A stretch of 64,000 bases of DNA from Cornus controversa (GCA_026545225.1 CM048845.1:90894533-90958532), one strand, 5' to 3'. Counted from the first letter of the stretch, positions 12,896 through 22,827 are shown. Notes: generated by a model not told the origin, from the letters alone. Made by a program: numbers and translations.

Positions 12896-12920
12896 CACGT
12901 GAGCCAAAAATCTATTTAAA
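12896..12920 (+). promoter_or_regulatory. Putative internal promoter of ORF3: G-box and TATA box
   Basis: CACGTG at 12896-12901 is a perfect G-box core. TCTATTTAAA at 12911-12920 is a good plant TATA box. About 10-60 bp downstream is a pyrimidine-rich stretch resembling a transcription start and leader. The same arrangement is kept in A2 (CACGTG 35857-35862, TTATTTAAA 35873-35881). Function is inferred; no transcript evidence is available. Confidence 0.55.
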
Positions 12921-13142
12921 CCGTTGGGCTTCCCTCCCATTTTAAAAGACCATCCGAATTCTTCTCTCCCTCCGTGCGATCCAAGCCTTCTCCAAGCATT
13001 CCCGAGCACTCGATCTACCATTCCCGATCATCCGCCGCCATCCGACGCAGTCCGACGCCGCCGCTAGCTCCTGCGCGATCTTCTCTTCGCGGCTGCGAGT
13101 GGAGTTTTCTTCGGTTGAGCCGTTCATCTTCTTCCTCACGAG

Positions 13143-13531
13143 GTAAGTGATGCATGGCTACTTTTTCTTTACTCTCTTGCCATTTTGGATAGTTTTACGA
13201 CGGAATAAACATAGTTAGATAATGTGGGATGGATGGTTGCGATTGCGATATCTGAATCAAGCTTTTGTGGGTTTCGGGGGGGGGGTAGGAATTCATGTAG
13301 GAGTGGGATTTGGCATTTTCTTCGTTTCAAACGCTTAGTGTACGGTGTGTAACCGTGGCACCTTCGTTTCGGTTGCACCCGTTCACATTGCCTCTTCGAG
13401 CGCGACTTTTTGCATTTTTGTCAGTACCTTGGACTAGGACTTCATTTTTATTTTTATTCTTTTAGTTTAGTAGTAGTTTAACTTTCTTCTTATTCATCTT
13501 TTATTTACGTACCTTTTGGAATCCAGTGCAG
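13143..13531 (+). other. Putative leader intron of ORF3 (element A)
   Basis: A consensus donor, CGAG|GTAAGT at 13143, ends a CT/GC-rich leader. Possible acceptors are TTTTGTCAG at about 13424 and CCAGTGCAG at 13531, the latter just before the ORF3 ATG. A2 keeps the donor (GAG|GTAAGT at 36116) and the TGTCAG acceptor (36394). The sequence between is T-rich, as plant introns are. Confidence 0.5.
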
Positions 13532-13545
13532 ACTGTTCCGAGGCC

Positions 13546-14706
13546 ATGGCGAGAGTGAAGAACGCCGCCGGTGCTGTTCGTGACGTGCCCGGGCGAGCCT
13601 TTCGATCTCGGAAGTTCCACCCGGAGCAGGTTTTCGACTTAGCCGAGTTCGAGAGGCGTCTCGACACCGCGTGGACGGTTGCCGAGCTCAGGAGGCGTCG
13701 CCTCGACCGGCTATGTGTGCCTCCCACCGACGTGGCACACGAGCGCCTAGTGCAGGTCTTCTACGAGCATATGACCTACTCTTGCACTGTGCCAGATACA
13801 CTCGAGACTGTCGTGGCCACTGTCACGATCACGATTACGCCGAGCTGGATTGCTCATATGCTCGACATCCCTCACCAGCAGCCGCCGGACATGGTTGGCC
13901 CGGACGGTCAGCCACTCTATAGTGCTGTGCTCCTAGCAGACACCACGCTCTTCTCGATAGTGATGGACATGTGTGGCGGGGCGTTTACCACGCCCAACCA
14001 CAACTGCACGTCCAAATCGATGTGCCCGAGCAGATATTGGTTCCTGGACACCGTTCTCCTCAAGAACGCGTGTTCGTTGCAGCACGTGGCCGAGCGCAGG
14101 GGCGACCTCCTCCGTTGCCTCTATGCTTTCCATACGGGCGCTTGGTTTTCTGTCCCATCGCTGATCTGGGGGCAGATGCACAAAGTTTGGGATGACCTCG
14201 TCAACAAGAGGAAGAGGAGAGCAGCGAGTTGGCGGCTTCCCTTTCCGTTCCTGATCGTCGCTTTTCTCAGCAGTGCCAGTATACCGGTCAGTCGGACTGA
14301 CATTCAGTTGGCACCGCCCACCCGCTTCACATCTACTCAGTGGGATCGGGTGAGGCGACACTTAGAGCGACAGGACCACCAGGGTGATCCACCAGACGAT
14401 GTAGATATGGATGCCCCGGTGGAGATGGATGAGGGAGAGCCTGCAGGGGCTGAGTCAGAGGACGAGGAGATGGAGGAGGAGATGGATGTCGCTGCAGAGC
14501 GGCATGATATCTTAGCGACAGGCTATTCCTGCCTGGCGACTGACGTAGAGCGGCTCCAGCAGGGTTTTGACGAGCACGTCCAGGTGACGCAGAGTCAGCT
14601 GGCAGGTATTCGGACGGACATTTCTTCTCTGGTACAGGGCCAGAGAGCGATCTTAGACGAGTTCCGAGCCTTCCGGCAGGATCTGCAGTTCCTGTTCGCA
14701 GGTTGA
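13546..14706 (+). CDS. ORF3 of element A, envelope-position protein with plant-transposon-protein-like domain
   Basis: ORF3 encodes 386 residues from ATG at 13546, which has a good context (GAGGCCATGGCG); an upstream in-frame TTG at 13516 is not a likely start. It resembles the third ORF of Athila-type elements and the Putative plant transposon protein family (PF20167), recognised by eye: FHPEQVFDLAEFERRL, a VATVTITITPSWIAHMLDIP block and LLRCLYAFHTGAWFSVPSLIW followed by WRLPFPFLIVAFL. An acidic segment (about residues 285-325) and a C-terminal helical coiled stretch follow. The TGA stop at 14704 equals a CGA in A2, so the original protein probably went on through a Pro-rich tail to TAG about 60 bp later. 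The ORF is strikingly GC-rich beside its AT-rich surroundings. Its role is unknown; no clear signal peptide or fusion peptide is seen. Confidence 0.75.
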   Translation: MARVKNAAGAVRDVPGRAFRSRKFHPEQVFDLAEFERRLDTAWTVAELRRRRLDRLCVPPTDVAHERLVQVFYEHMTYSCTVPDTLETVVATVTITITPSWIAHMLDIPHQQPPDMVGPDGQPLYSAVLLADTTLFSIVMDMCGGAFTTPNHNCTSKSMCPSRYWFLDTVLLKNACSLQHVAERRGDLLRCLYAFHTGAWFSVPSLIWGQMHKVWDDLVNKRKRRAASWRLPFPFLIVAFLSSASIPVSRTDIQLAPPTRFTSTQWDRVRRHLERQDHQGDPPDDVDMDAPVEMDEGEPAGAESEDEEMEEEMDVAAERHDILATGYSCLATDVERLQQGFDEHVQVTQSQLAGIRTDISSLVQGQRAILDEFRAFRQDLQFLFAG

Positions 14707-15057
14707 GCCTCCACCTCCACTTCTGCTCCCACCGAGCCACCACCACCACCACCCGCCCTTGAGTAGCTGCATTTTATTAATCTTTTCTGATTTCTTTTCT
14801 GTATTTTTTTTTTTTTTTTTTTGATAGGCCATGTTGGCCATGTTTAGTTTCTTTTTGAGTATTCCACCTACATGTACACTTTGTACTAAAACTCATTTTC
14901 ATTTATATGGAATACATTTATATTTTCTTTTATGCCATGTGTTATCTTTACTGTCTTTATTTTTGCTTTCCGTCAATCTATCTGTTCTCTATACTTTGAC
15001 TATGTATGTAGTACCACTTGTCTAATTGTTATATGCGATTCAGTTGATGATTTCCGT

Positions 15058-15187
15058 TTATTACCGCCTGGTTTCAATTCCCAATACTGTTGAGATTGCT
15101 TCAACACAGTATGGCGGTACTAAAGAAAGGCAGCCCCTTTGCGTGCTATACGTTAGCGTGCCTGGATAGTCAATATCTTATCGCATA
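15058..15187 (+). other. Conserved non-coding block shared by A, A2 and B
   Basis: This block is also found at 37889-38010 (A2) and, reversed, at 23572-23706 (B). It contains the imperfect hairpin arms AATACTGTTGA and TCAACACAGTAT. Because A and B differ strongly in their 3' genes yet keep this block, it may be a functional RNA or DNA element of the retrotransposon. Confidence 0.65.
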
Positions 15188-15434
15188 GACCTCTTAGACA
15201 ATTGGGAAACACCAGTTCAGACCATTAGATATACAGTGATATTGGCATTGTCAGTTGTGCATAATTATTTCATTATGTTCTATTTATCTACTTTTTGTTC
15301 CTTTTAATGCTCGTGGTATCCAGTTGGTATTCTGTGCAGGTTTTTCTTATTTACAGGATGACCGCTGCCATGGAATACCATTTTTCTCGCAGTCTGCCAT
15401 CCCGGTAACTTCTTTCCTTGTTCTTCTTGTCCAC

Positions 15435-15470
15435 ACATTGAGGACAATGTTGCATATAAGTTTGGGGGTG
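15435..15470 (+). other. Inverted repeat ACATTG-AGGA-CAATGT with internal purine tract
   Basis: A perfect 6-bp inverted repeat with a 4-base loop is followed 8 bases later by AAGTTTGGGGGTG, the same sequence as the true polypurine tract next to the 3' LTR. The motif is repeated in A2 at 38264-38299 and in B (reversed) at 21599-21633. It is a candidate second plus-strand priming site. Confidence 0.6.
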
Positions 15471-16568
15471 TGGTAAGCTATACCACTTGCATACGCATGC
15501 AATGTTCGGTTATTATTTTGAGTGTCATTGTAGAGCAGTTTTTATTTTCTTTTCTTCTTCTTGATATTTTTGGATGCTTGCCATGATGTCTTGCTTTTTA
15601 AAGGAAGTCATTCGAATGAATGTCCGAGGTAAATGCAGCAGGTAGTTAAGAACTTTAACATTGTAAATACCCGCACTTTTGCAAGCTTTATAGTAGGCTA
15701 GAACGGTCTACATTTTTGTCTAAAGTTGAGCACGTACAATTCTTGCCCTAAATTTGTCCTTAACCGCACAAATTCGCACACATGCATTTTAAATTGTGGG
15801 GTATAAGTCTGAGGGAGAATTTTTGAAAATTTCTGTTTTTATCTGAACAACTTAAAGAATAAGTTCTTCTGGTTGTTGTAAAAAAAAAAAAGAAATAAAA
15901 AGAGAAAAATATGCAATAAGCCTTCTCACTCAATAAACCGGATTTCTATGCCTTAAAGCAAGAAATATTCGTGTAAAAGTGTGTAAGGTTGAGCAATAAT
16001 AAGCGGGTGGCTTGCTTACGCTCATCGCCTTGTAAGCTCGGTCATTAAGTCCGAGGGGTGCTTCTTCACCTATTGCCCTAAAATCAATTGGTTTGGGAGT
16101 CATTGGCCCAACGCCGCTACATGGGCTTGTAAGAAAGCAAAAAGAGCTAAGCATTGCACGGTCATCCGCGCATGAACAATCATGAATGTTTTGTGATAAT
16201 GAAGCAGCCGTGTTGAGCATCTTCAATGAGTTTTTCTCTTAAAAACAGATTTGTTCGTTTTCTCCTCCAAATATGACAAAAGCCGCGCGTTAGAATGCAT
16301 GTTCACTTTTCAAAGAGGATTTTGGGGTTGGAATTGTTATAGTTGTTCGGGTTGGCCATTATGTGGGGACTGTCGTTCATTTATAGCTTGTGAAAGTCCA
16401 TTTTTGCTAATGGCCACATAGTTCTGTAATACTTGTTGCATTTGCCAAATGTGAAATGAATGGATGAGCGCCCTTTATCTAGTTGATGACTGAGCATGAT
16501 TAAACTTTTGTATAAGACAGTTGATTTCATTTTTGTAATATTGTATTGCTAAGGGACTAGCAATATGT

Positions 16569-16581
16569 AAGTTTGGGGGTG
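16569..16581 (+). other. Polypurine tract of element A
   Basis: AAGTTTGGGGGTG directly abuts the TG of the 3' LTR, where plus-strand DNA synthesis is primed. Confidence 0.85.
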
Positions 16582-18008
16582 TGATAAGTGTTCAATTCTA
16601 CGCATTTGAACCCTCTTTATTGCATATGTTAGTTTCATTTTTGCGTTTACCGAGATATGTTTACGGTATTTTTGTGTTTTTGATGTTTTGCAGGTATTGG
16701 AGTAAATGGAGCAAAGTTGAAAGCTTTCTGCAGTCAAGAGAAGAAATCAGAAAATGTTGCCAAGGCATCTCGATCAATCGAGATGTGGATTTCGATTAAT
16801 CGAAATCTCGATTGATCGAGATCTCATTTTGATTGATCGAAATCTCGATCAATCGAGATTCAGTCTCGATCAATCGAAACTCTGCAGAGTCCACTTGGCC
16901 ATTTGCTCACCTGCTCTCCCACTTGCAACAAAATCCCCCTTTTTGCACGACTTAGGGGGATTGTCTGACTTGAACAAGACTTTTAGGGGCCTTCTTGATA
17001 CAAGAGATATATATAATGATATATATATATTTATGGTGGGCCCAAAGGAGAAAAAGGAGCCAAAAAGCACACAAAAAGGGCCATCTCACACATATCTCAT
17101 ATATCTCTCAACACACACAAGGAGATCAGCAGAGAGACCTTCGGGAGAGGAAGAGGAGAGCTGAACCAGACCAAGAAGCTTCATTCTCTTCATCAATGGA
17201 AGGGTGCAAGGCAACCATGATCAACTAATTCTTCTACTAGGGTGTTGTTTTCAAACCCTAGCCATGTAAACTTGTTCATCTTTGTAGCTCTTGGGATTTG
17301 TAATTAAATGTTGATTATTTAGCCTAGTGATTATGTACACAAATACATCTCTTATATATATTCATTTGATATGGAATTTATTCTTGTCTTAGAGTAGGTT
17401 TTGTCACTTGAATGCACAACATTTGCATATTCCACAAGAAGTGCAAATGATGGCTAGATAATGGTGTTTAAATGAATGTGTGATGTTAGTTTGTATAGAC
17501 CATGCCAAGACAAGGTAGTTTGGATGCATGTAGTGTTCACTTAGAGAGTAGAGTAATTAGGTAGTTAGTTAGGTTGAAGAGCTATGCTTGTTGAAGATGG
17601 ATTATGATAGGTTAGCACACACATTGATCTTTTGATATGTCATTGAGGTCACAAGCCTAATGACATTGTTAGGCATTTAATTAATGAATCCCATGCTTGC
17701 TACACTTATGAACATGTGAATGGTTAGTGGTGGAAACCAACCCTAGTTCTCTCTCCCAACTTTACTCTTTAATTTTATTGTCATTTCATTTATGCAATAG
17801 TTTTTAAACACAAAACCAAAAACCTGTTTTTGGAATTAAAGTGGAATTAATCTTTCTTTATGAAAATTAACGACTAGTCCTCGTGGGATCGATACCCTCT
17901 ATATAGAACCTTATCTACAAAGATTCGTGCTCTTGCGAGTGGTTAAATTATATTTTGATAAAAAGGGCAAAATTAAGCTTACAATATAATTTAGTTCCGA
18001 CCACATCA
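16582..18008 (+). mobile_element. 3' LTR of element A
   Basis: It has the same length as the 5' LTR (1427 bp) with ten transition differences by eye. It is followed by the target duplication AGTCT. Positions from about 17008 onward are copied again at 31269-32270. Confidence 0.92.
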
Positions 18009-18083
18009 AGTCTCTAGAAGGAACTACAGTATCTTTAGATTCCATTCTAGTGGTATGAGACTTTCAGATGTGTTTCAGGAGGG
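18009..18083 (+). pseudogene. Element O pol fragment just before reverse transcriptase
   Basis: After the A target duplication the frame reads SLEGTTVSLDSILVV, a stop, then (one base shifted) SDVFQE. This is the linker V-V-x-D-F-x-D-V-F that precedes the reverse transcriptase of chromovirus pol. It ends abruptly at an LTR fragment, so the rest of O has been lost. The same piece recurs at 32271-32345. Confidence 0.6.
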
Positions 18084-18535
18084 ATTGTCTGACTTGAACA
18101 AGACCTTTAGGGACCTTCTTGATATAGTTGGTATATATATTGATATATATATATATATGGTGGGCCCCAAGGTTGAAAAGGAGGCCATAAAGCACAAAAA
18201 GAGGCCATTTCTCACAGATCTGTCACACACATCAGAATATACAAGGAGAGACATTCGGGAGAGGAGAAGAAGGAGCTGAACCAGACCTTGAAGCTCCATT
18301 TTCTTCATCAATGGAAGAGTGCAAGGCAGCCATGAGCAACTAACTTCTCTACTAGGGTGTTGGTGAAACCCCTAGCCATGTAAACTTGTTCATTTTTGTA
18401 GCATTTTGGGATTTGTAATTAAATGTTGATTATCTAGTCTAGTGACAATGTACACTTATACATTTCTTATATATATTCATTTGAAGTGGAGTTTATTCTT
18501 GTCTTAGTGTAGATTTTGTCATATGAATGCACAAC
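18084..18535 (+). mobile_element. Truncated LTR of family C (A2 type)
   Basis: It matches the A2 LTR from about 41204 to 41665 with few differences, lacks the first 370 bp and is cut by element B at ...GCACAAC. The join to O falls in the shared bases GAGGGATTG/AGGGATTG, suggesting deletion by short homology. It may be the left part of the A2 5' LTR. Confidence 0.7.
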
Positions 18536-20103
18536 TGTTGTGCTTGGAAAGGGTATTTTGTTTTACCAAAATAATTCTTATCCAGTTCTTAATAAACCAC
18601 TTGCAATAGCACGAATCTTTGTAAGATAGGGCTCTTGTGAAGGTGTCGATCCCACAGAGAATGTGATTAAATTAGTCTCATTTGATTCATTGAAAGAGAG
18701 GTTGATATTTTTGGTATTTGTTTAACATAAAATAAATGGCACTAGTTAAAGTTTGAATTAATAAATATAAGAGGGACTAGGGTATTGATTTCACCACTAG
18801 CCTTACATCAATGGAAGAATGTAATTTAACTTGGAAAAGTTACATATGTATAATCATGATTCATGGGATTTGTCACATACCACCATGATATCTTCAAGAA
18901 AATACATAAATCAAAAGATAAGAATAATTCATCTTTAGTTAGCATGAATCGTCTACCTAACTACTTAAATAAAAGACATAACATGAAATTAAAAGTGTAG
19001 AACGATTCATCTTCCTTAAGCATGAATTATCAAATCTAATGAATTTATGTTCTAATAAAACTATTGTATAACTTTCATACTTTATAAGACAAGAGAAGAA
19101 TGAAGTCAAGATTAAACATAACTTTATACTTCAATTACAAATGTAATCCTCAAAGTTATACAACTTATTATACACATATAACAATCCCAAATAAAAATAC
19201 TATTATCATACCATTGATGCTTGGCTAGGGCTACATCAATGCCCTAGGAAGAGTTTTAGCTCCTCATGGCTAACTTACAAGTCTTCATGGTTGAAGAACA
19301 CTTCATATTTCTCTATGTGTGCAGAATATTTCCACTCACTTCTCTCCTCTCCTACACTACTCAATTCCCCTCTATTTATAGCCAAAGTTAGTGCAATATG
19401 AGTGTCCACCATGTCTTCCACTAAAACTCATCCTATGGCCTAAATAGCTCCATATGTATTCCATTTTAGAAGAATTGGATCATCTCCCTCCATGTGTATA
19501 GCACTTTGGTGAATTAATTGAGTGGAGTGGTTGCTTGTCATATCATTGGTCACTTGTCACAAAAGCAACCAAAGAAAAATCTGCCCAGAATATTTATCCT
19601 ACTGTTTTGGCCACTTTCAACCACCAAGATGCCATATTTAGAGATTTCTCAAAACTAAACGTATTTAGAACTATCTTTTATCTTTCCATAGCCGCAAAAA
19701 TCACCTTAATTGGAGTTTCGAGCATGAAGTTATGGTCAAAATACAAACAGTGTACAGATCAGAATTTTGAACGAATTTTGGGCTTGAGATTAGTCTTGCA
19801 CTTGTAGTTGACCCAATGAATGAACCAATTGAGATTCTTGGCCCCTTTTGCATTAAATATTCAATATAGCTTGGCCCAATCCATGGACTCATCATTGGAA
19901 TTTGGCCCAAACTAATGGCAATTTCTTCTTCTTATGGAAGCCTCATTGAAAGCCCAAGAACCATGGAATTAACCATTATTTCATCTAAGGATCTGAAAAT
20001 GATAAAAACAGAATAACACTATAAAAATACTAATATAAACATAATTAAAGGATTAACATATGTAAATTAGAAGGACTGAATACACAACATTCTGTGCTTA
20101 TCA
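18536..20103 (-). mobile_element. 3' LTR of element B
   Basis: On the plus strand it runs from TGTTGTGCTTGG to GTGCTTATCA. It is repeated almost base for base at 32798-34365 and, as a solo LTR of the same family, at 51333-52906. ORFs inside (19535-19807, 19701-19910) recur in all copies and have no known domain. Confidence 0.9.
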
Positions 20104-20116
20104 CACCCCCAAACTT
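20104..20116 (-). other. Polypurine tract of element B
   Basis: The reverse complement reads AAGTTTGGGGGTG and abuts the 3' LTR; it is identical to the tract of element A. Confidence 0.85.
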
Positions 20117-21887
20117 ACATATTGCTAGTCCCTTAGCAATACACAACAAGAAAAATAAAACAACTTTCCTCTTTCGTGGGAAATACGATTGCATTTAGCA
20201 AATGCAACAAGCCTTTTAAACCCCTAGGCATCCCTAGTGGACGAGTGCAGTCTCGTGAGGGTTTAACAAATATGTTACCCACAAACATCAAGTGATAATA
20301 ATTACACTCAATAAAATTTTCTCCATTTAATGTGCAACTGGCAAGAATACTTTAATCAATCCACTTCAGTGAGGTTGAAAGATTTAATACTATCCAAAAA
20401 TTAGAAAATTTCATTACTATTATTAACTCAGAGTGTGTGTGTGAATATAGCCTGAAAATATAATTCTCAAATTAAAAGCGACTGCAGTCCAGATTTCTTT
20501 AGAAAATTAGCTTTGATCTCAAATCTCACATATGATATTTCACTCAAAATAAAGTACTCAGAGATTGGCTAATTTTTCACTCAGTATATATGAGAAGAAT
20601 AATGTAAACAAGTGCCAATTATCTCACATATGATTCATCTGAAGGACCGCAAATACATGAAGGAATATGTAGTCTCATGAAAGGGATATCAAACATTGAG
20701 AATTTATACCACAACATTATAGCTCAGTCATGACTGTTTTAGAACCATACCATACTTGAGATCAAATAGGGCTTTTACTAGGATGTAATGTTAGGTAAAA
20801 AGAGGATAAAAAGGTGATGGTGATATTGAAATGTGTATTCGAGAATGCTTGGGAAAAGTTAATTCCTTAGAGCACATTGCATTCAATTTCTTCTTACTTT
20901 TGTCAATTAATTCTTTTTGTATACACTTCTTCAGCAAATCCATACCTTCTTTTCTTCACTTTTTTTTTTTTTTTTTTTTTTTATTGATCAAATCGATTCC
21001 GAAACACTTTGATAAAAGGGTTATGAAAGGAAGGTTAGCTAAAGCTCAACAGGTTCACTAGTGGTATTGCATTACCAAGAAAAGAAATTTAAAGGCTAAA
21101 AAATATCCAAAGATGGCCTAAAATCATTTCTCAAGGATTAGTATAATTCTTCAACAAGTGTGAACTCAAAAGATAGTGTAGCATAAAATTCTCAATATTT
21201 GACCAAAAGAAAAAATAATGAGACCGATCAACAAATTATGCGAACTCAATAAAAATTTTAGAATTTAACCTTTTAACCCTCAAAATAATAAGAGTATCAC
21301 AAAAGCTCCCTGGGTTAAATCTCCACTTTTATTCTTCGGATTTCTAACATGCAGTCACTCATCATTTCAAATTATATCGAAGGGCTATCGTGAATAATAT
21401 TGTTCTGAGTTTTAAAATTCATGAAATTTATTCTAATTAAAAGATAAGATAAAATCTATAAAATATACTAAAGCTTCAAGATTTTCAAAAATTATTTACA
21501 CATTAAAAATAGAAAAATCAACTCATAGTGTAAAAATTACCAATAATTTTTTTTTTTTTTTTTATATAAAACATAACAACACAAAATTGTTCTTCCTTAC
21601 CCCCAAACTTAAATCACACATTGTCCTCAATGTGTACAAAAACATAAAGTATATGATAAGTGATAGAACAATATTACCGTGGTGGTAGAAATATCAAAAT
21701 CTAGTTAAGCATCCATAAGGGTTAGCCATCCCCCCAAACTTGGATACAAGAACCTGTCATGCAGAACACAATACATACTAACCAAGGCAACAAAATTAAT
21801 CGAAACATCCAAAATAAGTTAAACACAAATTAAGAACAAAAGATCAAGATTTCATCATTCATCTAAAGTAAGAACATGTTGCTTAAT
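20117..21887 (-). other. 3' non-coding region of element B
   Basis: No credible gene is seen. It has a T-run at 20960-20982, another at 21547-21563, a purine-tract-like copy at 21730-21741 and the inverted repeat ACATTG-TCCT-CAATGT at 21618-21633 next to a second tract copy at 21599-21610. The portion up to 21024 is copied at 34366-35285. Confidence 0.7.
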
Positions 21888-22481
21888 TTATGAATGACGT
21901 AGATAGGAAGAAACAATTGATTGGAACTCATCACCATCATCTTGTACGATGTTTGGATCCATAAACTGATTTTGACAATAAGACATGGTGTCAAAATTGT
22001 TGCATAAGTCTTGGTTCAGTAGTGGTGCCATGTCCACATTTTCAGATGGAACCCAGCTTTGAACATGATTATCGGGTGGATGTGATGAAAAGTTCCCTTC
22101 AAAAATATCATTAGGGTGTAAACTGGTGGAGCTAGAAGCAAAGTTTTGAGCTGCTAGGTGACTGAGAGAAACCAGTTGTGCTTGTAGATTGAGAAGTTGC
22201 CATTCAAGAGAAAGAATATATGAAACGCAACCAAAAATGGGATCGTGAAGCCTAGCTTGAGCTTCATATGCCATAGTTAGAACAGCTGTACCTCGATGTT
22301 CTACAGGGAGATGAGCAAGGATGTTTGAGAAGTTGCGATACCCAAAAATTTTATGGATGGCAGCAAAAGTGTCTATACTATCTTCATGGCAAAAATAAGG
22401 AGCACAAATGCAATACTTATCACATTTGTTTCTCAAGAATTTGCAAACACCACAAGGAGTTTTAGATATTTTGGAAAACAC
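21888..22481 (-). CDS. LOB-domain (LBD class I-like) ORF inside retrotransposon B
   Basis: LBD proteins are plant-specific DNA-binding transcription factors. This frame of 197 residues begins with a zinc-finger-like block, Cys at 10, 13, 20 and 24 (C-x2-C-x6-C-x3-C, in CGVCKFLRNKCDKYC), then APYF at 27-30. A GAS-region equivalent follows (FAAIHKIFGYRNFSNIL, 39-55), then AVLTMAYEAQARLHDPIFGCV (66-86, with the conserved DP-x-x-GCV) and a leucine-rich tail to about 103. Residues 104-197 are unlike any family I recognise. The first codon is GTG and an in-frame stop lies 30 bases upstream, so no ATG precedes the domain; a lost start or an upstream exon is possible. No intron interrupts the frame. 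It has the same orientation as B and lies between the conserved block and the 3' LTR. Confidence 0.8.
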   Translation of the reverse strand: MFSKISKTPCGVCKFLRNKCDKYCICAPYFCHEDSIDTFAAIHKIFGYRNFSNILAHLPVEHRGTAVLTMAYEAQARLHDPIFGCVSYILSLEWQLLNLQAQLVSLSHLAAQNFASSSTSLHPNDIFEGNFSSHPPDNHVQSWVPSENVDMAPLLNQDLCNNFDTMSYCQNQFMDPNIVQDDGDEFQSIVSSYLRHS

Positions 22482-22827
22482 GAAGAAGAAACACAGATTG
22501 CTAACACTTTATCTTTCAAAATTTTTTTTTTTTTTATCAAACAAATTCTTTTCACTTTTGGGGTAAAAGAGTGTCTCACACATGCATTGTACCTATACTG
22601 CACATATTCCAAACATGCCGCCACACATTTAATGATGTCGTTGACAAACAAGCCACCTATGTTTGACAAAATGATCTAACCTAGCTCTAAAAGCATTGAT
22701 TGGACAGATTTCCTAATTCGAGATGCATAATTGGTGTGCAAAAATTTTTTATGTATTTGAAGAGCAGATTTTTTTATATTGTAACATTTTTGTATCTATC
22801 TATCTTCTTCATCATAAGCTCTCAAAA

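Larger units (their letters stand above)
14707..16568 (+). other. Long 3' non-coding region of element A
   Basis: No credible gene lies here. It holds a T-tract at 14807-14822, a conserved block at 15058-15187 and a conserved stem-loop with a purine-tract-like motif (15435-15470). The segment around 15913-15930 is the intact counterpart of the E2 insertion site in A2. The small ORF 15930-16226 on the minus strand recurs in A2 but has no recognisable domain. Confidence 0.7.
5043..18008 (+). mobile_element. Element A: complete Athila-like Ty3/gypsy LTR retrotransposon, coding region decayed
   Basis: This is a 12,966-bp element with two 1427-bp LTRs (5043-6469 and 16582-18008). It is flanked by the perfect 5-bp duplication AGTCT (5038-5042 and 18009-18013) and inserted in the pol region of element O. 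The order is LTR, tRNA-Asp primer site, gag, protease, reverse transcriptase, RNase H, integrase, internal promoter, ORF3, long 3' non-coding region, polypurine tract, LTR. Protease LDLGASVNLLP and the tRNA-Asp primer site point to the Athila lineage. By eye the two LTRs differ at 10 positions, all transitions (0.7%), yet gag-pol has two frameshifts and several stops. Confidence 0.93.

Noticed and set aside
14333-14841. Minus-strand ORFs opposite ORF3 and its tail
   Set aside because: They are shadows of the GC-rich ORF3 frame, with proline- and tryptophan-rich low-complexity translation.
21888-22481. LBD ORF as a resident host gene into which B inserted
   Set aside because: It lies between pol and the 3' LTR of a single collinear element, shares orientation and is bordered by retroelement motifs; a nested host fragment would need target duplications or breaks that I do not see. 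A captured fragment private to this copy is still possible.
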